Below, piece by piece: positions 57,011-64,000 of a DNA stretch of 64,000 nt; positions within the stretch are counted from its first letter, which is position 1; each line of letters opens with the position of its first letter. The stretch comes from Pyrenochaeta sp. MPI-SDFR-AT-0127 (taxonomy: Eukaryota > Ascomycota > Dothideomycetes > Pleosporales > Cucurbitariaceae): contig JAGTJM010000039.1 of NCBI GenBank assembly GCA_020747015.1, forward strand, positions 186,001-250,000, given 5' to 3'. A program made the position numbers and the translations under genes. Below the pieces are notes generated by a model. That model searched no databases, had not been told where the DNA came from, and was given only the letters and a program-made list of their open reading frames with translations.

Positions 57011-57094
57011 TGTTAAGCGGCCAATTAAGCGATCAATTAAGCGATCAATGAAGCGATCAATTAAGCTGTCAATTAAGCGATCAATTAAGCTGCT
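57011..57094. repeat. 12-bp minisatellite (AATTAAGCGATC), about seven copies
   Basis: Head-to-tail 12-bp units with core AATTAAGCGATC, perfect at 57023-57034, 57035-57046 and 57071-57082, with one- to three-base variants between and around them. Related degenerate units (GAGCTATTAATG, GAGCTGTTAATT) extend the array a little on each side. The period is a multiple of three, so any frame through it yields tetrapeptide repeats, but no coding role is evident. Confidence 0.85.
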
Positions 57095-57154
57095 ATTCGA
57101 GCTGTTAATTAAGCTGGCCTGTAGAGTTTTAGCCTTGCGCTCCAGGGCCTCTAA

Positions 57155-57779
57155 TTGGTTGTGGAAGTTTCTCTCCGCCGACGTGCGCTTATATCTCCCT
57201 TTCAAGCAATATATGAGGGCGGAGCGGAATATGTTCCACCGCTCAAACATCCCTTGGCCCTTCTGATAGCTGATGCAGACTGGGATAATGCCGAAGCGCA
57301 CCACGAAATGAGGGCAAATCCAGAACATGGTTTTGGGAAAGCAGCATTCGCACCATTCTTCACGGGTGGAGGTTCTATGTACCATGTTGATTTCGAACCG
57401 TATGAGGACTCGATAAAGGCTTTCAATGCACCTGTTACGGCCATTACACGATTCTATTTCGATGGCGCCGCGCTATTCACAGCGACGACAGACTTCATGA
57501 ATGCCCACAGCAATTACAAGATGCGCGACCCTCGGACTTCTTGGATATGCTGCTGGTGTATCTCATGAAGATTTGGATTTTGAAGATGGTAAGGGTAAAG
57601 TTTGGGTTGTCGTTTCTAGGTGGGAGAATATAGTGTATCATAGGCAGTATCTGAACCGTCCAACCTGTAGCCAGAATTCATCTCCGTGGAGATCAGCGAA
57701 GAATGCAGCTTTCGTTTATGTAAATTTTGAGACGAGGGGCTATGCTCAACATGCTCAGATCCGGACAACTGCCGTGTAA
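57155..57779 (+). pseudogene. Decayed dimeric alpha/beta-barrel (ABM-like) protein
   Basis: Two overlapping frames carry consecutive parts of one protein. The first includes LALLIADADWDNAEAHHEM, FFTGGGSMYHVDFEPYED and FNAPVTAITRFYFDGA. The second frame continues with GYAAGVSHEDLDFEDGKGKVWVVVSRW. This matches the fungal barrel family in which a first unit ends in APVTE...FYF and a second in GKV...WES-like strands. The frame changes by one base between about 57490 and 57540 without splice signals, and the N-terminal third is replaced by minisatellite DNA. Pseudogene by frameshift and truncation. Confidence 0.5.
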
Positions 57780-57887
57780 ATGTTTTCAGCACTTTGCATG
57801 CATTGCAACGGTACAACTTATCCGCGCAGATATGACAAGAGGGACGCTGACCATTCAAAATATCTTTTGGATTCATTGAGTGACCAA

Positions 57888-58973
57888 TCAAACCACATCT
57901 GTAGTCTCATTGACACTCGGCTTGACTAGCGGTATGTGCTCGAAGCCGTTCATCTCCCAAAAAGGCTTTTCCTTTCTTCTGCTTCCTCCGGTCAGCGCAG
58001 CTGTGAGACCACAAGGATCGATGAATGTCATAAACCAAGGCATTTCATCTTTCCACCCAGGGCCTCTCAACTCTGTTCTGCCATCCTGGGCCAGATAGAC
58101 GTGATAATCTTGTGGTAGGTAGCGACGAGGATGGCGATAGTTCCAGAGCACTGTGTTGATGAGCATGAGGCTCGCTTCGAAGACCCAAAAGAACCACTCA
58201 TATCTAACAATAGGCGAGAGTGACTTTGGATTCCAATCCGGACTCGGATTGATGGGGGCGCGACTGACACCAAAATGCTCAACAATGCGGTAGATAGTGC
58301 GGATAAGGATCAAAGCCATGCTGATATACATGGTCAATAGCGGGCCTTGAACCTTTCGAGATTTTATGCCACCCATGATACATCTTCTGTGGAATAGACC
58401 GGCGATGATGCAGAAGAGTGTGATTACTCCGAGTTGGACGATGAGCGACGCTTTCATCAAGCCATGCCCGAGCTTCACGTACTTCTCATCGACCTTGGGA
58501 TTAGCGAGGTATGAGACACCAAGGGCGTTCATGATTTCAACGATGGCGGAAATAGTACCGAAGGAGGTCAAAGTTCGGCCTGGATGTAGAGGCGAGTAGT
58601 AGGGAACGTAGTAAAGGATGCGCCCAAGGACATGATAGTTCGCCAACTCCAGTATTGGTCTACAACAAGTCAGTAGTTGCCTTCTACTTAGAAATCGGAA
58701 GACGTACGGTGCGCAGTAGATAAATATTGTACTGGCGATGTAAGTGTTGATGTTCTTGTAGTTGAATGCATCGTAGGAACGAATCGCGAAGCCAGCTGTG
58801 AAAAGCAAGGCGCAGAAAGGATGTAGTCCGGTGATTTTCCATGCCTTATAATGAATGCACTGCCACACATGGGCAATGGCTGCAATGAAAAACCACGCAG
58901 CGAACATGGGAGGGGCCCATTTCACGGGCGCGTAGAAGTAAACGCTTCCGGGTACTGGCTCACCGGTTGTCAT
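57888..58973 (-). CDS. RTA1-like seven-transmembrane protein
   Basis: Fungal lipid-translocating exporter family (RTA1, RSB1 relatives), plasma membrane. Exons 58973-58708 and 58659-57888; the 48-bp intron is in frame and stop-free, so a simple reading would keep 16 false residues. Mature product 345 residues from MTTGEPVPGSVYFYAPVKW. Seven hydrophobic helices are visible, beginning AAWFFIAAIAHVWQCIHYKAW. Family landmarks are YIASTIFIYCAPPILELANYH, the GRILYYVPYYSPLHPGRTL loop, RTIYRIVEHFG and the last helix with YEWFFWVFEASLMLINTVLWN, then HPRRYLP. RTA1 members are often induced by sterol-biosynthesis inhibitors and long-chain bases; the ligand here is unknown. Confidence 0.93.
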   Translation of the reverse strand: MTTGEPVPGSVYFYAPVKWAPPMFAAWFFIAAIAHVWQCIHYKAWKITGLHPFCALLFTAGFAIRSYDAFNYKNINTYIASTIFIYCAPYVFRFLSRRQLLTCCRPILELANYHVLGRILYYVPYYSPLHPGRTLTSFGTISAIVEIMNALGVSYLANPKVDEKYVKLGHGLMKASLIVQLGVITLFCIIAGLFHRRCIMGGIKSRKVQGPLLTMYISMALILIRTIYRIVEHFGVSRAPINPSPDWNPKSLSPIVRYEWFFWVFEASLMLINTVLWNYRHPRRYLPQDYHVYLAQDGRTELRGPGWKDEMPWFMTFIDPCGLTAALTGGSRRKEKPFWEMNGFEHIPLVKPSVNETTDVV

Positions 58974-60098
58974 GGCAAGAAAAGTTAAATGATTGTTACT
59001 ATTGTTGTTTGTGATAAAATTTGTGAGACAACCTTCATCTTTATATCTTATACATACACTGTAAAGCATTAATGGACATATCATGTCTTGAAGCGGTGAT
59101 AGAGACGCGCTGATCTTTGCGCTATGCTCTAAAAGAGGTATTCCATGGCCAAGGAGATTGTCGAGCCTTCTGAACCTATGAGCAGTGTGGCTTGGTTTGC
59201 AAGGCTGTGTAGATTGTTGTATGCGTCTGTAGGCACCAGCAAACGGGTACGGACCGTTCCTCGGTGTTATGCCAAGGTGTGCTTGGACACTGCTCCTGAC
59301 TGTTCTTGCCAGGCTGTGTTCGCTTGTCAGGCCCGAAGCACTGTGACCTCCACATCATATTTCTAAGACAGTTTGTGTGATATGCACGTTCATTCGCCTC
59401 CTTTGCCAACTATGGGAAATTGCTGCGCACCACAGACGATGGGTATGGTGGTCAGCGATGACATCATGCGCTTGGCGTCCAGCTTACAACCTACCAACCG
59501 CATTTCAAAACGATGACTGCCCTCTCATTGCAGAGGTTGCCGCCATGACCGCCACGTTGACCAGATGTGGAACGGAAAATCGTAGTAGTCGGGCGCAATT
59601 GAGGTCGTTTGAAAGGACAACAATCGACTATTTACAATATTGGGCCGTTACATAGATATTGAGCAATCAAAGCTTCGAGGGGAGTTTTAAAGACGTGGAA
59701 ATGCGACACAACTCAATAACCATATTTCGCAGAGCTCAGTCTGGCGTTGGCCGCGCTTTTCTGTGAAGAACATCGAATCAAGGAGGAGGATGTTCACGTT
59801 CGGCACGACCGAAAGATAGATTCAAGGCCCCCACGCCATTCGCCGATCTGACCAGCGCTATCATCAATTGGGAAACAAAGAAGGCCAAGAAACTACGACA
59901 AGCCAAACACCGCCTTCGAACCGGTGGAACTTCCACGCCTTGTACAATCTTAGGCATTAACTGTCTGCAGCTCTCCACGGCAATAAAGATGCAGGAATGT
60001 TCGTTTCTGCTCAATAGTTTCCAGCTTGGTCTCGACCGTTTCGCTACCCACGCTTTAAACGCCCCGCATTTGAACCTAGTTAAGCTTTTCAAGAAGCC
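58974..60098. other. Shared upstream region of RTA1-like and Zn2Cys6 genes
   Basis: 1.1 kb between divergent start codons. Short frames only; the two genes might be co-regulated from here, but no site is clear. Confidence 0.45.
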
Positions 60099-62066
60099 AT
60101 GAAGGCATCCGAAAGTGGAGAGAAGAAAGCAACACGCCAATGTTGGGAATGCCTCAAACGACGGCTAGTCTGCGACCATTCGCTGCCCCACTGTAAGAAA
60201 TGTCAAAAAGCCGGTAAAGAATGCCCGGGATATGATGAGCAGAAGCCGTTGCAGTGGGTGGAGACGGGAAAGGTGACCTCTAGGCGAAGGAAGAAGGATA
60301 GTCCACCCAAGATCTACGCTGCCCCAGCGATTCAGAAGGAACAAGCTTGCGAAACCACTAAGACTTCTTCGGAATCATCGGTGACATTGACCGGTGACGA
60401 GGTTTCACTTGAGCCGGTCGACTTCGAGGTGGCTTGCGCGGCTTGGCCTGTGGTCAACGAAGCACACCAGGGGCACTTGGCGGAAGACCCACACGAGAAG
60501 GTACTTCGGGAGCTAGTTTTTGAGCATATAGAAGCCGCACAAGAGGTTCATCGTGTCCTTCAACTTGGGGGAAGAGCGAAAATCGAAGAGGTCGTGGCTA
60601 AGGGGTTGCATGAAGAGGCTGCTAAGATGCTACAATCGAAGAGGGAGCCGCTCAAAAGATTGGAGCGCCTTCTTTGGATCATGCGCACGCAGGATCTACC
60701 CGCCTACGGTTACCTTTCCAGTGAGACGTCTGAGGTTGTGCAAGCCGTAAATTACTGTAAGTTACTCCAACTCTAGCTTCCATTAACCGAGCGAACCCTG
60801 ATTGAGATAGACAACTCTCGAATCCATCCGGAGGTAATATCAGCAGGTGAACTTGCGCCCAATCCCGCGGTGGTAATTTTTCCTTTGCATGCATTGCATC
60901 TACTTCCCCCTGCAGTGCACCATACCTTGGTATGCTTGGCACTCAACCATTTTATCCACAGGCTCCCCAACGGTGCGGACCGGGCGGTAGTAGTCACAAA
61001 CAGATCGAAGGTTTATCACCACCGGGGTGCTGCTATCCGCGCATTAAGCCACTATGTAGGAAAAGACAAAACGAGGTGCAGTGACCTAACAATCGCGAGT
61101 ATCGTCATGTTCATGAGCATGGAGGTGAGTGAAATTGCTCAATTTTTGGCGTCCTTGAAATCGCATCATATACTTATTATGATTAACAGCTCCAAAATCC
61201 AGCGTTCGCTGATTGGCGCGCCCACGCCAGTGGCATGCAGCGTCTTCTCGACATGCGTGGTGGTCTTAAGGCATTAAGACAGCAAGCACCTTACTTAGTC
61301 CCTTCACTGATTGTCTATATTCTGTAAGTTTACACATAACTTAAAATCTTGACTAGGTTGGGCTAATCAATTTTATAGCATCGTTGCACTAGCGAACACT
61401 TGCAGCCCGTCCTGGGACCAAATTGAAATCAGCAAAATCTCTGATGACTCCATCGACGACATAATTGAGATGTACAGTCTTATGTTTCCTTACACTCTGT
61501 GTCCACCAGTGCTTTTCTTTGATATGCTCCGGACAAATCGATTACGAATAAAAGCATCAACAGGGTTATTGCTGTGTGAGATGGACCCGGACCATGCACT
61601 GGAAGCTCACGATCTGCTGGCTCGGATCGAAGCATTCAGCCCCGAAGACTGGGCGCAACCTGGAACTTTCTACGATGAATGGTTGCTTATAGGGACAATG
61701 TATCAATCTGCAACTGCAATATACTGCACGATGTCATTGCAGTCTCTAACTGTGCTGCCCAGTACACTTGAGATGAATGCGATGCGAGCAGTTCATGGGG
61801 GCCGTCTCCTAGACAGTTTGAGAGCGGCCTTGAAGTCATCCCGAGTCACGAAGTTTATCGTATGGCCTCTTGTAGTAGCAGGGGTGGAAGCGCTGTACCG
61901 TAGCGAAGGGATAAGGCATTGGATCGCGGCAACTCTGGCTGATCTCAGTCACTTGCTGGGAACAAGCAGTCCGCTCAAAGCGCGGGCTGTATTAAGACGG
62001 TACTGGCAAAAGGGAGAACCGGGTTGGGACGAATGCTTCGATCGTCCGTACGTGTTCATCATTTGA
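60099..62066 (+). CDS. Zn2Cys6 (Gal4-type) transcription factor
   Basis: Fungus-specific nuclear regulator, 597 residues from four exons (60099-60756, 60811-61124, 61190-61323, 61379-62066). The binuclear zinc cluster is complete at residues 15-42: C-x2-C-x6-C-x6-C-x2-C-x6-C, starting CWECLKRRLVC and ending KECPGY. A basic linker (TSRRRKKDSPPK) follows. The middle and C-terminal parts have the helical fungal-TF (Fungal_trans_2-like) layout, with ADWRAHASGMQRLLDMRGGLKAL, the classic W..H..G...LL..RGG box. A late WLLIGTMYQSATAIYCTM helix and GWDECFDRPYVFI end it. It faces the RTA1-like gene and could control it; targets cannot be read from sequence. Confidence 0.92.
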
Positions 62067-63560
62067 TCGCTCTTATCTCAAAACTGAAAAATACAGAGAG
62101 GCAGTTATAGCCGCAACGAACCTGTGCTAGCCGAACGGACACTCCTTGAGTGTCAATGACGTGGCTAATGCAATTTAATCGATTCTTCACCCGAGAAGAA
62201 ATTGTCCGAATCGCATGAGTCCTAACCGTACAGATTGAGCAGAACACTTGGATGTGTCTGTTGGATAGCCTCGACTGGTGTTGATAGGCGGTAGTTGCGA
62301 GGAAGAATCTATGCGTAGTCAACGTCGCAAGGAAGTTGGTTCTATTCAAGTAGCGATGAGAAGTAGGCAACACAATCTTTATATCCAATGAGATTTTGAG
62401 ATGGCTACATCGACTATATGATGCGAGATCAGTCGAGCGTAAGGCGTTACTGACGTCGATGTGAATCGCAGAAGTTTTGAGTAAGATGTTACATGTGACT
62501 TTGTACTAAGCCCATCACGAAACATATTTTTAGGTCAAATCTGCCCTGTTTTGCTCGCATTGTGACGATATCATACAAGGAGAAGTCATCCTGCCCGTGA
62601 ATGCTCGATGATCAAACGCCGAGCCATGCTGCTAAGCTTTTCATAGCCGCGTTTTGTACACACATATTACAGAGTCGCTTTTCATATATCTTTTTCATGC
62701 TCTGCGTCTGCCCCAACCTAAATCAGCCCCAGCATCGTACTACGCCAAGCTCATCGTTCCAGGCCCTTGTTATCTGGATCCTCGTCTCCTTTCGTCTCTT
62801 TGACATCTTTATACGGTCGCCCAGCATACAGCATGTAGCCTTTCTCTTCGATTGTTCCTGCTTTTTCATCAGCCTCTGCCCGTCCTTGGCCAAAGGCGCC
62901 TGTTTCCATTTGTCCTTGGACAGCGATTGGCCGATTGCCACGGAATCGTTTTCGCATATCGATCATGCCTTTCTTGCACTCTGCATATCCTTTCTGCAGT
63001 TGCTGGCATTGTGTAGGCAGTGTGTATTTGAGGGGCGGTCGTAAGCAGTCGCCAGGCGAGTTGCGCTCGACCATGATGCAGTCGCTATTTTGGAGGCAGA
63101 AGGCCAAGGCGGCTCCTACGTTTAATCAGGCCCCAATATTCTTTGTAGTGCGTGTGGTCCGTACGTATGTCTTTACATGATTGCGGCATCTTGAATGTGG
63201 AGTTGAGTGTTACCGACGCATGCGCGATGTGGAGTGATGGTGTCGTAAAAGTATGTCGGCGATCAAGTCGCGCTGAATGCCGACGCTAGAGGAGCGCAAT
63301 CACATGTTAAGGAATCGCTTCCGTGAACGTCATTTCTCCACATTGGCGGGCGACATCATGACTTTGCTAACGCTGCAATTGTCATCCTCGGATTTCGCTA
63401 TTGTCGTCAGCTTTCTGGTTATTGGAGGAATGGGTGCATGGGAGCCTCATACAACCTCGCCTTGATCAACGTTCTCTCGACTGTGCAGATCAGCCATACA
63501 GCTCAGACGTCTTCCTAGCAGCCACGGCATACAACACACGATACACGCGATATACGAACA
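62067..63560. other. Intergenic upstream of the steryl-ester hydrolase gene
   Basis: 1.5 kb; a pyrimidine-rich stretch near 62740-63000 gives an open frame of Leu/Ser/Phe/Cys but no domain. It is probably 5' leader or promoter. Confidence 0.45.
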
Positions 63561-64000
63561 ATGGCGCTCCATATCCCTTTCCTTTCGCGCCTCCATCTTC
63601 GTGAATACTTCGCCCTTGTTCTCTCCATCATCCTCATCGTACTCGAGTCCTTCATCGCCGTTATCACCCTCGCCCTCCCAACGCCCATCATCAACTTTTG
63701 CTATCGCCTGACGCGACGCTTGTTCAACCACCTATCTTCCCCCTCGTCGAAGCGCTCACGCCAGAAGAAGAAGGGAGTGTGGAGTACTATTGCCAATGCG
63801 TCTGACTTCACAGAGCTGTGCGAGCTGTATGGGTACTATTGCGAGGAGCACATTGTGCAGACGGGCGATGGATATCTACTAGGCCTGCATAGATTGGGTT
63901 GGCGGCAGGGAGAAGAAGATGTGCGAGTGAATGCAGGAGGCAAGGGCAAGGGCATAAGGAAAAAAGTTGTGTACTTGCACCACGGCCTGATGATGAACAG
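63561..64000 (+). CDS. Tgl1/Yeh-type steryl-ester hydrolase (N-terminal part, cut by window end)
   Basis: The first 146 codons of an alpha/beta-hydrolase of the AB-hydrolase-associated lipase family. An N-terminal membrane segment (about 14-45: YFALVLSIILIVLESFIAVITLALP) would place it on lipid droplets or the ER. The lipase-associated motif occurs at DFTELCELYGYYCEEHIVQTGDGYLLGLHRL, and the oxyanion-hole strand KVVYLHHGLMMN begins the hydrolase core. A Lys/Gly-rich insert (GGKGKGIRKK) separates them. The nucleophile Ser and His lie beyond the window. Family members hydrolyse steryl esters or triglycerides. The assignment rests on the N-terminal signature only, which is characteristic. Confidence 0.85.
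   Translation, partial: MALHIPFLSRLHLREYFALVLSIILIVLESFIAVITLALPTPIINFCYRLTRRLFNHLSSPSSKRSRQKKKGVWSTIANASDFTELCELYGYYCEEHIVQTGDGYLLGLHRLGWRQGEEDVRVNAGGKGKGIRKKVVYLHHGLMMN

Noticed and set aside
1..64000. CRISPR arrays, insertion sequences, complete transposons, bacterial-type operons
   Set aside because: No regularly spaced repeats with spacers, no transposase or reverse transcriptase frames and no terminal repeats were seen; the DNA is fungal nuclear.

Overview
The window reads as nuclear DNA of a filamentous ascomycete (Pezizomycotina; a Dothideomycete-like fungus is my best guess, not proven). The signs are introns of about 46-103 bp with GTAAGT/GTATGT-type donors, CTAAC/CTAAT-like branch points and TAG/CAG acceptors, fungus-type gene families (RTA1, Zn2Cys6, NmrA, carboxymuconate cyclase, dimeric alpha/beta-barrel proteins), mitochondrial and peroxisomal targeting signals, and gene spacing of about 2 kb. 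Exons were joined by hand from frame continuity and splice signals.

Left part (1-23 kb), mostly housekeeping: cohesin subunit SMC3; a bZIP regulator with a very long upstream region (8.2-11.7 kb); a Gfo/Idh/MocA dehydrogenase; the WD40 ribosome-assembly chaperone Sqt1; a peroxisomal (SKL) acyl-CoA ligase; a large protein that appears to combine an SRA/YDG-like region, two zinc ribbons and an AlkB-like 2-oxoglutarate dioxygenase; and mitochondrial isovaleryl-CoA dehydrogenase.

Central part (22.8-29.1 kb), an aromatic-ring catabolism cluster: an AhpD/carboxymuconolactone-decarboxylase-fold protein, an intradiol dioxygenase, a carboxy-cis,cis-muconate cyclase and a fusion of EthD-like barrels with a 3-oxoadipate enol-lactonase-like hydrolase. 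The dioxygenase and the cyclase diverge from a shared 565-bp promoter that carries a CCGGGT-N8-ACCCGG palindrome. Order of action would be ring opening, lactonisation, decarboxylation/hydrolysis, then 3-oxoadipate-type products.

29-42 kb: a secreted protein of unknown function, a tRNA-like Pol III unit, two short-chain dehydrogenases, an NmrA-like gene broken by one extra base, an F-box protein, a small two-exon membrane protein and a secreted DUF8021-like protein. 42-49.3 kb: a hemerythrin-like protein, an atypical catalase, a GST-like protein, a Cys-rich single-pass membrane protein and a 143-residue protein whose six cysteines all lie in CPV motifs, together an oxidative-stress/iron-haem flavoured neighbourhood.

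49.7-57.8 kb is accessory and partly decayed: a dynamin GTPase fragment, a HEAT-like fragment with an in-frame stop and a frameshifted barrel-protein fragment next to a 12-bp minisatellite. Between them lie an intact F-box/C2H2-like gene and an intact secreted GH29 alpha-L-fucosidase. The right end holds an RTA1 membrane protein, a Zn2Cys6 transcription factor and the N-terminus of a Tgl1-type steryl-ester hydrolase that runs off the window.
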